Of a stretch of 64,000 nucleotides of DNA, positions 24,151 to 33,093 are shown piece after piece. Under the pieces are notes generated by a model. The model saw only the letters and a program-made list of their open reading frames with translations, did no database searches and had not been told where the DNA came from. Source of the stretch: an uncultured Clostridia bacterium (GTDB lineage: Bacteria > Bacillota > Clostridia > Oscillospirales > Ruminococcaceae); the NCBI GenBank assembly GCA_947627985.1, contig CANQYD010000006.1, forward strand, positions 1 to 64,000, in the 5' to 3' direction. The number at the start of each line of letters is the position of its first letter. Within the stretch, counting starts at the first letter, position 1. The position numbers and the translations under genes are program-made.

Positions 24151-25788
24151 ATGGTTATCACAGAGCTTTTGGAACGAAACGCCCGACTCTACGGCGACGA
24201 GACGGCTTTGGTAGAACTCAGTCCGACTGAGGAGCGCGACCGCGTCGTCACATGGAGGGAAGCAAGCCTAATCGAGAGCGCCATGCCCGACGCGCCCTAC
24301 CGCAGGTCTTTAAGCTGGCGCGACTTCGACAGAAGGGCAAACAGGATCGCCAACCTGCTTCTGTCAAGAAATGTCAGAAGAGGCGCGAAGGTCGGCATAC
24401 TGATGATGAACTGCCTCGAGTGGCTCCCCGTCTATTTCGGTATACTCAAGGCGGGCTGCATCGCCGTGCCGATGAATTTCAGGTACTCAAGCGACGAGAT
24501 CAAGTACTGCCTTGAGCTTGCCGACGTCGAGGTGCTGGTCTTCGGACCGGAATTCGTAAGCAGAATGGACGCAATCGCCGACAAAATCCCCGGGGTGAAA
24601 ATGATGTTCTTCATCGGTCGGGACAAGCCGGATTACACCGAGGACTGCATCAGGCTGATGGGCTTCTGCTCATCGAGCGCGCCTCCGGTTGCCCTTTGCG
24701 AAGACGATTACGCCGCGATCTACTTCTCCTCCGGCACCACGGGATTTCCCAAGGCGATATTACATAATCACCGGGCTCTTATATCCTCCTGCGAGACCGA
24801 GCAGGCGCACCACGGTCAGACCCGGGAGGACGTATTCCTCTGCATACCCCCGCTGTATCACACCGGCGCCAAGATGCACTGGTTCGGAAGCCTGATTTCC
24901 GGGGGAAGAGCGGTTCTTTTGCGCGGCGTGAAGCCGGAGTGGATTCTGCGGGCGATCACGGAGGAAAAGTGCACCATCGTATGGCTTTTGGTGCCGTGGG
25001 CTCAGGACCTTTTGGACGCCATCGATTCGGGAAAGGTAAAACTTGATCACTATCTTTTGGATCAGTGGAGGCTTATGCACATCGGCGCGCAGCCCGTTCC
25101 CCCGAGCCTTATAAGGCGCTGGAAGCAGGTATTTCCGCATCATCAGTATGACACAAACTACGGCTTGAGCGAGTCCATCGGACCCGGCTGCGTGCATTTG
25201 GGAGTTGAAAATATCGATAAAGTCGGCGCGATCGGCAAAGCCGGTTATCACTGGAAAGCCAAGGTCGTAAACGATAAAGGCGAAGAAGTAAAGGGAGATG
25301 AAGTCGGCGAGCTCATCGTCAAAGGTCCCGGCGTCATGCTCTGCTACTATAAAAACAAAGAGGCGACCGATGAAGTCCTCAAGGACGGCTGGCTCTATAC
25401 CGGAGATATGGCGAGGGTAGATGAGGACGGATTTATCTATCTTGTAGACAGGAAAAAGGACGTCGTCATCTCGGGAGGGGAGAACATCTATCCCGTTCAG
25501 ATCGAGGATTATCTGAGGCAATTTGAGAAGATCAAGGACGTCGCCGTCATCGGCATGCCGGATCAGCGCCTTGGGGAAATCACCGCGGCAATCATCGAGA
25601 TCAAGGAAGGCGTGAGCTGCACCGAAGATGAGATCAACGAGTTCTGCAAGGGCTTGCCGAGGTATAAAAGACCGAGGAAGATCATCTTTGCCGACGTTCC
25701 GAGAAATCCCACCGGCAAGATCGAAAAGCCCGCTTTGAGAGAGAAATACTGCGGGGGAAGACTGGTTGAGGAGCAGATACTGTCCTGA
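24151..25788 (+). CDS. Acyl-CoA synthetase (AMP-dependent ligase, class I)
   Basis: A 545-residue adenylate-forming enzyme that activates a carboxylate with ATP and CoA. The P-loop 'YFSSGTTGFPKAI' is near residue 190. 'GLSESIGPG' and 'YTGDMARVDEDGFIYLVDRK' are the A5/A7-type motifs, and 'RNPTGKIEKPALREKY' near the end carries the catalytic Lys. The N terminus has a ~30-residue insertion between the first strand and the usual 'LSWRDFDRRANRIANLL' block. AAGGAG precedes the ATG. It is the first gene of a four-gene operon. Substrate unknown; medium-chain or aromatic acids are typical. Confidence 0.92.
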   Translation: MVITELLERNARLYGDETALVELSPTEERDRVVTWREASLIESAMPDAPYRRSLSWRDFDRRANRIANLLLSRNVRRGAKVGILMMNCLEWLPVYFGILKAGCIAVPMNFRYSSDEIKYCLELADVEVLVFGPEFVSRMDAIADKIPGVKMMFFIGRDKPDYTEDCIRLMGFCSSSAPPVALCEDDYAAIYFSSGTTGFPKAILHNHRALISSCETEQAHHGQTREDVFLCIPPLYHTGAKMHWFGSLISGGRAVLLRGVKPEWILRAITEEKCTIVWLLVPWAQDLLDAIDSGKVKLDHYLLDQWRLMHIGAQPVPPSLIRRWKQVFPHHQYDTNYGLSESIGPGCVHLGVENIDKVGAIGKAGYHWKAKVVNDKGEEVKGDEVGELIVKGPGVMLCYYKNKEATDEVLKDGWLYTGDMARVDEDGFIYLVDRKKDVVISGGENIYPVQIEDYLRQFEKIKDVAVIGMPDQRLGEITAAIIEIKEGVSCTEDEINEFCKGLPRYKRPRKIIFADVPRNPTGKIEKPALREKYCGGRLVEEQILS

Positions 25789-25884
25789 CGGACAGAGGAC
25801 AGAATTCGGAGATCAGAGGACGGATCTGATCTTTCAAACATACGCAAAAGAATCACCCAAAACTAAAGAAACGAGGAAAACATC

Positions 25885-27453
25885 ATGGACTTATTCATCA
25901 AACTCGCTATGCTGATCATCTTCTTCGGACTGATGGTCGCGATCGGTCTTTACTGCCGTCGGCACGCAACCGACGTCAACGGCTTCGTCTTGGGCGGACG
26001 CAACGTCGGTCCTTGGCTGACGGCGTTCGCATACGGCACCAGCTACTTCTCCGCCGTCGTATTCGTCGGATACGCGGGTCAGTTCGGCTGGAAATACGGC
26101 GTAGCAGCCACTTGGGCGGGTCTCGGGAACGCCTTCATCGGCTCGCTGATGGCTTGGGCGATCCTCGGTCGCCGCACCCGCGTCATGACCCAGCACCTTG
26201 ACAGCGCAACCATGCCGGAATTCTTCGGCAAGCGCTTCGACAGCCCGGCTCTTAAACTCTGCGCGTCGGCGATCATCTTCATCTTCCTGATCCCCTACAC
26301 CGCCTCCCTCTACAACGGTCTCAGCCGACTCTTCGCGATGGCTTTTGATATAGACTACGCCGTCTGCGTGGTCGTCATGGCGGTGCTCACCGGTATCTAC
26401 GTCATCGCCGGCGGATATATGGCGACAGCTATCAACGACTTCATTCAGGGCATAATCATGATCTTCGGCATCGTCGCAGTCATCGCGGCGGTCCTCAACA
26501 GTCAGGGCGGCTTCCTTGAGGCGCTCAACAAGATGGCTGCCGTCAGCGATCCCGCGGTATCGGAAGCTCCCGGCGTCTTCAACTCCTTCTTCGGACCCGA
26601 CCCGATAAACCTCCTTGGCGTCGTGATCTTAACGTCTCTCGGCACATGGGGTCTGCCGCAGATGGTCCAGAAATTCTACGCCATAAAGAGCGAGTCCGCG
26701 ATCAACAAGGGCATGATCATCTCGACGGTATTCGCTCTCATCGTCGCCGGCGGCTGCTACTTCTTGGGCGGCTTCGGACGTCTCTTCTCCGACAAGATGG
26801 AGATAATAAACGGCATTCCCAACGGCAGCTACGACTCCGTTATCCCGACGATGCTCTCGGGGCTTCCCACGCTTCTAATCGCCGTTGTCGTCATCTTGGT
26901 GCTCTCGGCTTCGATGTCCACCCTCTCTTCGCTTGTTCTGACATCGAGCTCCACCCTCACCCTTGATTTCATCAAGGGCACCGTCGTCAAGAAGATGGAC
27001 GAGAAAAAGCAGGTCCTCTGCATCCGCACTCTCGTCGCCGTATTCATCGCTATTTCCGCGGTTCTGGCGATCATTCAGTACCGCTCGAGCGTGACATTCA
27101 TCGCGCAGCTGATGGGAGTCAGCTGGGGAGCTTTGGCAGGCGCGTTCTTGGCGCCGTTTATGTACGGTTTATATTGGAAGCGCACTTCAAAGGCTGCGTG
27201 CTGGGTCAGCTTCGGATTCTCGACGATATTCATGCTGCTCGTCATCTCGCCTCTTAAGACCGCTTTACCTGCGCTTTTGCAGTCCCCGATCAATGCCGGC
27301 GCGTTTTGCATGATAGCGGGGCTGATCTTTGTACCGATCGTCAGCCTCTTCACTCCCGCGCCCAAAAAAGAGCGCCTCGACGAGATATTTGCATGCTATG
27401 ACAAGACCGTCACCGTCTCCGTCAAGACATCTATCGGAAACGATAATCAGTAA
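25885..27453 (+). CDS. Sodium:solute symporter (SSS family)
   Basis: A 522-residue membrane transporter with about 13 hydrophobic segments. 'GGRNVGPWLTAFAYGTSYFS' near residue 37 is the family's TM1/TM2 entry with the Na+-site serines, and 'GTWGLPQMVQKFYAIKSE' in the middle is conserved in SSS proteins. Neighbours on both sides activate carboxylic acids, so a carboxylate (aromatic, branched or short-chain) is the likely substrate; that is inference from context. The 96-bp gap after the ligase contains CAGAGGACAGA-type tract repeats. AACGAGG precedes the ATG. Confidence 0.92.
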   Translation: MDLFIKLAMLIIFFGLMVAIGLYCRRHATDVNGFVLGGRNVGPWLTAFAYGTSYFSAVVFVGYAGQFGWKYGVAATWAGLGNAFIGSLMAWAILGRRTRVMTQHLDSATMPEFFGKRFDSPALKLCASAIIFIFLIPYTASLYNGLSRLFAMAFDIDYAVCVVVMAVLTGIYVIAGGYMATAINDFIQGIIMIFGIVAVIAAVLNSQGGFLEALNKMAAVSDPAVSEAPGVFNSFFGPDPINLLGVVILTSLGTWGLPQMVQKFYAIKSESAINKGMIISTVFALIVAGGCYFLGGFGRLFSDKMEIINGIPNGSYDSVIPTMLSGLPTLLIAVVVILVLSASMSTLSSLVLTSSSTLTLDFIKGTVVKKMDEKKQVLCIRTLVAVFIAISAVLAIIQYRSSVTFIAQLMGVSWGALAGAFLAPFMYGLYWKRTSKAACWVSFGFSTIFMLLVISPLKTALPALLQSPINAGAFCMIAGLIFVPIVSLFTPAPKKERLDEIFACYDKTVTVSVKTSIGNDNQ

Positions 27454-27476
27454 AATATTTGTAAAAGGAGATATTT

Positions 27477-28778
27477 ATGGAACGCTATTACCAACCGGAA
27501 ATCGAGTGCGCCTCCCGGGAGACGATCCTCGGGTGGCAGAACGAGCGCCTTGTCAAGCAGGTGCGCCATGTCTGGGACAACGTCCCGTATTATCGCAAAA
27601 AAATGGAGGAAAAAGGCGTGACCCCCGACGATATCAAGGGAGTTGCGGACCTTCACAAGCTTCCGTTTTTATCAAAAGAAGACCTGCGCATCGCATACCC
27701 TTACGGTCTTTTAGCGGAGCCTCTTGAGAAGTGCGTGAGGATTCAGTCCACCTCCGGCACCACCGGAAAGCGGGTGGTCGCATTCTATACTCAGCATGAC
27801 ATCGACCTCTGGGAGGACTGCTGTGCGCGGGCTATCGTAGCCGCGGGAGGCACCAACAAGGACGTCTGCCAAGTGAGCTACGGCTACGGTCTCTTCACCG
27901 GCGGACCCGGTCTCAACGGCGGAAGCCACAAGGTCGGCTGCCTCACTATCCCGACATCCTCCGGAAACACGGAACGGCAGATAATGTTCATCATGGACCT
28001 TCAGGCGACGATTTTATGCTGCACCCCGTCCTATGCCGCGTATCTCGGCGAGACGATGAAGGAGATGGGCTATACCCCCGATCAGATACCCTTAAAAGCC
28101 GGCATATTCGGTGCTGAGGCATGGAGTGAGGAGATGCGGCGGGATATCGAAAAGACCCTCGGCATCAAGGCTTACGATATCTACGGGCTCACCGAGACAT
28201 CGGGTCCCGGTGTGTCCTTTGAATGCAGCGAGCAGACGGGCATGCACATAAATGAGGACCACTTCATCGCCGAGATCATCGACCCCGAGACGGGGGAGGT
28301 GCTTCCCGAGGGTGAAAAGGGCGAGCTGGTATTTACATCGATAACAAAAGAGGCATTCCCGCTCTTAAGATACCGTACCCGCGACATCTGCGTGCTTTCG
28401 AGGAAGAAATGTTCCTGCGGCAGGACGCATGTCAAGATGTCAAAACCTATGGGAAGAAGCGACGACATGCTGATAATCAAGGGCGTGAACGTCTTCCCGT
28501 CGCAGATCGAGACGGTGCTCATTCAGCACGGTTATTCATCAAATTACCAGATTATAGTAGACAGAGTCAACCACACCGACACGCTCGAGGTGCAGGTCGA
28601 GATGACTCCCGAAAACTTCTCGGACAGCTTGGCGAAGATCACCGAGCGTGAGAAGGAGCTGGTATCGGGGCTCAAGACGATGCTCGGAATCGGCGCAAAA
28701 GTGAAGCTCGTCGCACCCAAGACGATCCAGAGAAGCGAGGGCAAGGCGGTCAGGGTCATCGACAAGAGAAAGATTTGA
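27477..28778 (+). CDS. Phenylacetate-CoA ligase family protein (PaaK-like)
   Basis: A 433-residue ligase, the normal PaaK length. The P-loop 'STSGTTGKRVVAFYTQHDID' is near residue 89, 'AYDIYGLTETSGPG' is the A5 region, 'LLRYRTRDIC' the A8-like loop, and 'GRSDDMLIIKGVNVFPSQIE' the C-terminal hinge. It makes an aryl-CoA from an arylacetate or similar acid. AAAGGAG precedes the ATG and the gap to the symporter is 23 bp. In many anaerobes this type pairs with an ACT-domain gene, as here. Confidence 0.92.
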   Translation: MERYYQPEIECASRETILGWQNERLVKQVRHVWDNVPYYRKKMEEKGVTPDDIKGVADLHKLPFLSKEDLRIAYPYGLLAEPLEKCVRIQSTSGTTGKRVVAFYTQHDIDLWEDCCARAIVAAGGTNKDVCQVSYGYGLFTGGPGLNGGSHKVGCLTIPTSSGNTERQIMFIMDLQATILCCTPSYAAYLGETMKEMGYTPDQIPLKAGIFGAEAWSEEMRRDIEKTLGIKAYDIYGLTETSGPGVSFECSEQTGMHINEDHFIAEIIDPETGEVLPEGEKGELVFTSITKEAFPLLRYRTRDICVLSRKKCSCGRTHVKMSKPMGRSDDMLIIKGVNVFPSQIETVLIQHGYSSNYQIIVDRVNHTDTLEVQVEMTPENFSDSLAKITEREKELVSGLKTMLGIGAKVKLVAPKTIQRSEGKAVRVIDKRKI

Positions 28779-28792
28779 AAGGGGAGAAAGCT

Positions 28793-29224
28793 ATGACGAT
28801 CCGTCAGATTTCAGTATTTTTGGAAAATCGTGCCGGGCAGCTTCGGGAGATCACCGGGGTGCTCTGCGACAGCCATATCAATTTGAGGGCGATAAGTATC
28901 GCCGAGACCGCGGATTACGGCGTTTTGAGGATCATAGCGGACGATCCCGCCAGCGCCTCCGAGAAGCTTTTGGAGCATGGGTTTATCCTGACGATGACCC
29001 CGGTCGTGGCGGTGGAGGTGCCGGATCAGCCCGGCGGGCTCAACAGCGTTTTGGGTCTGATTTCGGATTCCGGGATAGATGTTGAGTATATGTATGCGGT
29101 CTTAGGCGGCTCGAACGGCAAGGCGTATATGATATTTCGGGTCGCGGACGCGGAGAAGCTCTGCGAGGTGCTGGAGCAAAACGGGCTGAAATCGGTGCCG
29201 GGCGAAGTGCTGGGGGAGCACTGA
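28793..29224 (+). CDS. Double ACT-domain protein
   Basis: A 143-residue protein made of two ACT domains (about residues 3-68 and 70-138). The first contains 'ISVFLENRAGQLREITGVL', the second 'VEVPDQPGGLNSVLGLISDS'. ACT domains bind amino acids and tune metabolic enzymes. The ATG at 28793 follows AGGGGAG; the ORF track start overlaps the ligase stop. As the last gene of the operon it may regulate the ligases in response to an amino acid (for example an aromatic one); this is inference. Confidence 0.9.
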   Translation: MTIRQISVFLENRAGQLREITGVLCDSHINLRAISIAETADYGVLRIIADDPASASEKLLEHGFILTMTPVVAVEVPDQPGGLNSVLGLISDSGIDVEYMYAVLGGSNGKAYMIFRVADAEKLCEVLEQNGLKSVPGEVLGEH

Positions 29225-29400
29225 GATCAGAAGGCAGAGGGCAGATGTCAGATGACAGAGGCGGGGGATTTTGCTCTCTGCGATTCAGATGGCTGACAGT
29301 GTGTAGAGGTTAGAAGATAGAGATTAGAAATCTCGTCCGACCTTAAGCGCGACAAGCCCGAGTAGAAGGCAGAAAACAGATGTCAGAGGTCAGATCCTGC
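29225..29400 (+). repeat. Degenerate purine-rich tract (CAGAGG type)
   Basis: After the operon stop codon comes a run of GATCAGAAGGCAGAGG/CAGATG/CAGAGG-like units with no coding potential. Similar tails follow stops at 6518, 25789, 31480 and 50342, and appear as the complement (TTCTGACTTCTG...) elsewhere. Confidence 0.6.
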
Positions 29401-29404
29401 ACAT

Positions 29405-29700
29405 TACCTGCTAAAAGACAAGGCAAGTTTAGGATCAAGCCCTTTTTAAAGGGCTTGCGGGATCCCATTACATGCTGGTTTTGTTCCTGCTCGACTTCCC
29501 TCGGCGTAAACGCTCGCCTCGGTCGTCTTGCAGACAAAACCCCGCATCTGCGGAAACCGCGCAACGGTGCCCCACAGCTGTCAAGCAGAGAAGCAAAACA
29601 GAGGCAGAGACCTTCCGTCAGTTTTAGGAGTGGGGGATAGGGGAGAACCCTTTTATAAAGGGTTCTCCCCTCGGCTTTGCCGAGCGAAGCGAGGCAAAAT
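29405..29700 (+). repeat. Family I repeat with nested insertion
   Basis: AAGCCCTTT/AAAGGGCTT, then the nested segment (TTACATGC, GGTTTTGT ... ACAAAACC, GCAT) and a GGGGAGAACCC/GGGTTCTCCCC hairpin near 29640-29670. The CGCA-loop and GCAAAAAGG hairpins of other copies are lost. No gene overlaps it. Confidence 0.75.
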
Positions 29701-29789
29701 AGCCGCATGCTTTGAAAAACTGCTTTGTTACATACAGCATGGGAAATAAGGCAAGTCTTGATAATATTCAAGCACCCCATACCCGCCGC

Positions 29790-29945
29790 TCCCTTGGTCA
29801 AAAGGTATATCAAATTCCCGCAGGGGCGGAAATTTGATATGCTGTTTAAAGCAGCCACCCACCCCCGAAGAAGCTTGTGCAGACTTATAGCCGAGCGTCG
29901 CCCCTCCCCCTAAAAGAGGGAGGGGGCTGGGAAAAAGATGCAGGG
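29790..29945 (+). repeat. Family II repeat
   Basis: AAAAGGTAT, variable stem ATATCAAATT/AATTTGATAT, GCTGTTTAAAGCAG, CACCCCCG, GTGCAGACTTATAG, then CCCCTCCCCC/GGGAGGGGG. It has the same order as the copy at 4012 with an unrelated variable stem. Confidence 0.85.
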
Positions 29946-29999
29946 CCGGAGTGTTGCCCCGCCCTCCCAAACCAATTTCTTCACAACTGTTTTACCCAT

Positions 30000-30125
30000 G
30001 GGAGTGTACAAACCGCCCTCATTATTCTCACTAAATTAAATCTGTCACCAACGGTGACACCTTGAAATTCTGACAATCTGATTTCTGACTTCTGTCCTCT
30101 TGATGTGGTCGCTTCGACCACATCT
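30000..30125 (+). repeat. Family III repeat
   Basis: GGAGTGTACAAACCGCCC start, GTCACC-aac-GGTGAC, CCTTGAAATTCTGACAATC and ATGTGGTCG/CGACCACAT. The first 18 bases are identical to the IS1-family left end at 16557. It ends 15 bp before the metY -35. Confidence 0.87.
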
Positions 30126-30140
30126 TTTACCCATCTCCCC

Positions 30141-30169
30141 TTGCATTTTCTCCCCGCCTGTGCTATAAT
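30141..30169 (+). promoter_or_regulatory. Promoter of metY
   Basis: TTGCAT (30141-30146), 17-bp spacer, TATAAT (30164-30169) with extended TGC. The leader is only about 25 nt, too short for a SAM riboswitch. Confidence 0.75.
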
Positions 30170-30201
30170 ACCAATACTTCAACAAAAAAGGAGCGTTAAA
30201 A

Positions 30202-31479
30202 ATGTCAAAAATCGAAACGATCTGCGTCCAAGGCGGCTACACCCCCGGAAACGGCGAGCCCCGGCAGATCCCCATCGTCCAATCCACAACCTTTAAATAC
30301 GCCACCGGCGGAGAGATGGCTAAGCTCTTCGACCTCGAAGCCTCGGGATATTTCTACTCCCGCCTCCAGAACCCGACCTGCGACACCGTCGCCGCGAAAA
30401 TTTGCGAGATGGAGGGCGGCACCGCGGCTATGCTGACCTCCTCGGGGCAGGCAGCAAACTTTTTCGCCGTTTTCAATGTCGCGACATGCGGCGATCACGT
30501 CGTCGCCGAGTCGTCGATCTACGGCGGCACCTTCAACCTCTTTGCGGTCACCATGAAGAAAATGGGAATCGACTTCACCTTCGTCGCCCCGGATTGCTCC
30601 GACGACGAGCTCGAAGCGGCGTTCAAGCCCAACACCAAGGCGGTTTTCGGCGAGACCATCGCAAACCCGGCTCTGCGGGTCCTTGATATTGAAAGATTTG
30701 CCGACGCGGCTCACGCCCACGGCGTTCCGCTCATCGTGGACAACACCTTCGCCACCCCGATAAACTGCCGTCCGTTCGAGTTCGGAGCCGATATCGTCAC
30801 CCACTCCACCACCAAATATATGGACGGTCACGGGTCCGCGGTGGGCGGCGCGATCGTAGATTCCGGTCATTTTGATTGGATGGCTCACCGCGATAAATTC
30901 CCCGGGCTGACCACCCCCGACGACAGCTACCATGGTATTACATATGCGGAAAAATTCGGAAAAGAGGGCGCATTTATCACAAAGGCGACCGCGCAGCTGA
31001 TGCGGGATTTCGGCTCGACCCCGTCGCCGCAGAGCGCATATCTATTGAACCTCGGGCTCGAGAGCCTGCACGTCAGAATGGCGCGCCACTGCGAAAACGC
31101 AAGGGCAGTTGCGGAGTATCTAAAGACCGACGACCGCGTTTCATGGGTATTTTACCCCGATCTGGAGGGAAATCCCGACTATGAGCTTGCGAAGAAGTAT
31201 CTTCCGAAGGGCTCCTGCGGGGTCATCAGCTTCGGCGTGAAGGGCGGAAGAGCCGCGGCTGAGAAGTTCATGTCGAACCTCAGGCTTTGCGCGATCGAGA
31301 CCCACGTTGCCGACGCGAGGACCTGCTGTCTGCACCCCGCTTCGACGACGCACAGGCAGATGTCCGACAGCGAGCTCGAAGCCGCGGGTGTATCCCCCGA
31401 CCTGATCCGTTTATCATGCGGCATCGAGAGCGCGGAGGACCTGATCGATGACGTGAAGCAGGCGCTTGAGCGCATTTAG
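30202..31479 (+). CDS. metY: O-acetylhomoserine sulfhydrylase
   Basis: A 425-residue PLP enzyme of the Cys/Met metabolism family. 'DIVTHSTTKYMDGHGSAVGG' near residue 205 carries the PLP lysine, and 'ASGYFYSRLQNPTCDTVAAK' and 'LVDNTFATPI'-type stretches are typical. It makes homocysteine from O-acetylhomoserine and sulfide. Length favours MetY over the shorter MetB/MetC. AAGGAG precedes the ATG. metA lies 640 bp downstream on the same strand, which completes the pathway, although repeats separate them. Confidence 0.93.
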   Translation: MSKIETICVQGGYTPGNGEPRQIPIVQSTTFKYATGGEMAKLFDLEASGYFYSRLQNPTCDTVAAKICEMEGGTAAMLTSSGQAANFFAVFNVATCGDHVVAESSIYGGTFNLFAVTMKKMGIDFTFVAPDCSDDELEAAFKPNTKAVFGETIANPALRVLDIERFADAAHAHGVPLIVDNTFATPINCRPFEFGADIVTHSTTKYMDGHGSAVGGAIVDSGHFDWMAHRDKFPGLTTPDDSYHGITYAEKFGKEGAFITKATAQLMRDFGSTPSPQSAYLLNLGLESLHVRMARHCENARAVAEYLKTDDRVSWVFYPDLEGNPDYELAKKYLPKGSCGVISFGVKGGRAAAEKFMSNLRLCAIETHVADARTCCLHPASTTHRQMSDSELEAAGVSPDLIRLSCGIESAEDLIDDVKQALERI

Positions 31480-31489
31480 AAGTCAGAAA

Positions 31490-32060
31490 TCAGAGGACAG
31501 AGGTCAGATTCAGCACTTTACCATCTAAGAGACAAGTCAAAAAGTTCGCCAGCCTTTCAAGGCTGCGGGAGTCTTGATTACATGCTGGTTTTGTAACTGC
31601 TCGACTTCCCTCGGCGTAAGCGCTCGCCTCGGTCGTCTTGCAGACAAAACCCCGCATGTAAGGCAGAGCCCCTCGTCGCTCGTCGCAACGAGCGAAATCC
31701 TCAAGCAAGAGGACGGCGGAAGCCGTCGTCTTGCGATTATCGTTCAAAAGAGGGCGACGAAAGTCGCCCGAAGCCGGAGGGGCGTGGGGAACCCCGCAGG
31801 GGTGCCCCACAGCCGAGCGAAGCAAGGCAAAAAAGCCCCCCTCCCTTGGGAGATGGGGGTATGACTTGCGCAAAAACTTGCTCATCGCACTTTGCAATCA
31901 TAAACGTGGGATTGATCGTGCTCTGAGAGTTTTTGTCGCAAGTCGGGGAGAGGGTACGCCCGGGAAGGGGCAAGCAGAAGCCGGTTTTGTACCTGCCCGA
32001 CTTCCCTCGGCAAACAAAGCGTTAAAGCTGTCTTTTCACCTTCCCTCGGCGTAAACGCTT
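31490..32060 (+). repeat. Family I repeat cluster between metY and metA
   Basis: CAGCCTT/AAGGCTG, nested TTACATGC/GCATGTAA segment, CGCTCGT-cgca-ACGAGCG (31677-31694), a GCAAGA/TCTTGC stem closing GACGGC/GCCGTC, GGCGACGAAAGTCGCC, and the GTGGGG/CCCCAC block. A second, rearranged nested segment (GGTTTTGT, CTTCCCTCGGC) lies near 31980-32060. The called ORFs are not genes. Confidence 0.8.
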
Positions 32061-32118
32061 GTCTCGCCCCGCTCCACCGCCCCCTCACCCACACAATCCA
32101 CACTAAGGAGTCTTTCAC

Positions 32119-33039
32119 TTGCCCATAAAAATACCAAATTCGCTCCCTGCGGCGAAAACGCTCGCGGACGAAAACATCTTCGTGATGACCGAGACCCGAG
32201 CACTCACTCAGGACATTCGACCTTTAAAAATCCTCATCTTAAACCTAATGCCGACAAAGATCGCGACCGAGACCCAGCTCGTCAGGCTGCTCGGAAATAC
32301 TCCGCTTCAGGTTGAAGTCGAGCTCATCAGAACCGCTACACATGAATCCAAAAACACCTCGCAGGAGCACCTTCTGAGCTTCTACAAGACCTTCGACGAG
32401 GTAGCCGATCAGCGTTTTGACGGCATGATCGTGACCGGCGCGCCTGTCGAGCACCTCGAATTTGAGGAGGTCGAATACTGGGAGGAGCTCTGCCGCATCT
32501 TGGAATGGTCGAAAAGCCACGTCCATTCGACACTGCACATCTGCTGGGGCGCCCAAGCCGGGCTCTATTATCACTTCGGGATCAAAAAGATCATGCTCCC
32601 TAAAAAGCTTTTCGGGATATTCCCGCACACCGTCGATTACAAAAACCCGATCCTTTTCAGAGGCTTCGACGACGTCTTTTATGCGCCTCATTCCCGGAAT
32701 TCGACGGTCGATACGGCTGAGGTGATGTCCTGTCCGGACCTCAAAGTCCTCGCGACGGGAAGGGACGTCGGGGTTTATGCATGCATGACCGACGGCGGCA
32801 GGCAGATATTCATCACCGGTCATTCGGAATATGACGCCGACACCCTCGCCAAGGAGTATTTTCGGGATATTGAAAAGGGCATCGACATCGACGTCCCAAA
32901 AAACTATTTCCCGAACGACGACCCCCAGAACCCTCCTCGGGTCACATGGCGGGCGCATGCAAATCTCCTGTTTTCAAACTGGCTCAACTACTTCGTCTAC
33001 CAGACCACGCCGTTTGAGATCAGCGAGATCAAAGAGTAA
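32119..33039 (+). CDS. metA: Homoserine O-acetyltransferase (MetA family)
   Basis: A 306-residue MetA-family acyltransferase with a TTG start, AAGGAG eight bases upstream. The catalytic Cys142 sits in '[15 protein letters not shown]', and 'GHSEYD' supplies the His and Glu. Residue 111 is Glu ('[10 protein letters not shown]'); in this family Glu111 goes with acetyl-CoA and Gly111 with succinyl-CoA, so I predict acetylation. That fits the MetY downstream step. It should be cytoplasmic. Gene order is metY, repeats, metA; shared transcription is uncertain. Confidence 0.94.
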   Translation: MPIKIPNSLPAAKTLADENIFVMTETRALTQDIRPLKILILNLMPTKIATETQLVRLLGNTPLQVEVELIRTATHESKNTSQEHLLSFYKTFDEVADQRFDGMIVTGAPVEHLEFEEVEYWEELCRILEWSKSHVHSTLHICWGAQAGLYYHFGIKKIMLPKKLFGIFPHTVDYKNPILFRGFDDVFYAPHSRNSTVDTAEVMSCPDLKVLATGRDVGVYACMTDGGRQIFITGHSEYDADTLAKEYFRDIEKGIDIDVPKNYFPNDDPQNPPRVTWRAHANLLFSNWLNYFVYQTTPFEISEIKE

Positions 33040-33044
33040 AAAGT

Positions 33045-33080
33045 CACGGCTCCGGTGCTTTCCGAAGCCGTGTTTTATTT
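33045..33080. terminator. Bidirectional terminator
   Basis: CACGGCT...AGCCGTG with an inner CCGG-type stem, flanked by A-rich sequence on the left and TTTTATTTTT on the right. It separates metA from the convergent lipoprotein gene. Confidence 0.82.
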
Positions 33081-33093
33081 TTGATATTTTTGA

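Noticed and set aside
29940-30201. SAM riboswitch or T-box upstream of metY
   Set aside because: The leader after the promoter is about 25 nt and the region before it is a Family III repeat; no S-box or T-box landmarks.
31480-32118. Riboswitch between metY and metA
   Set aside because: The gap is explained by Family I repeat hairpins that also occur away from methionine genes.
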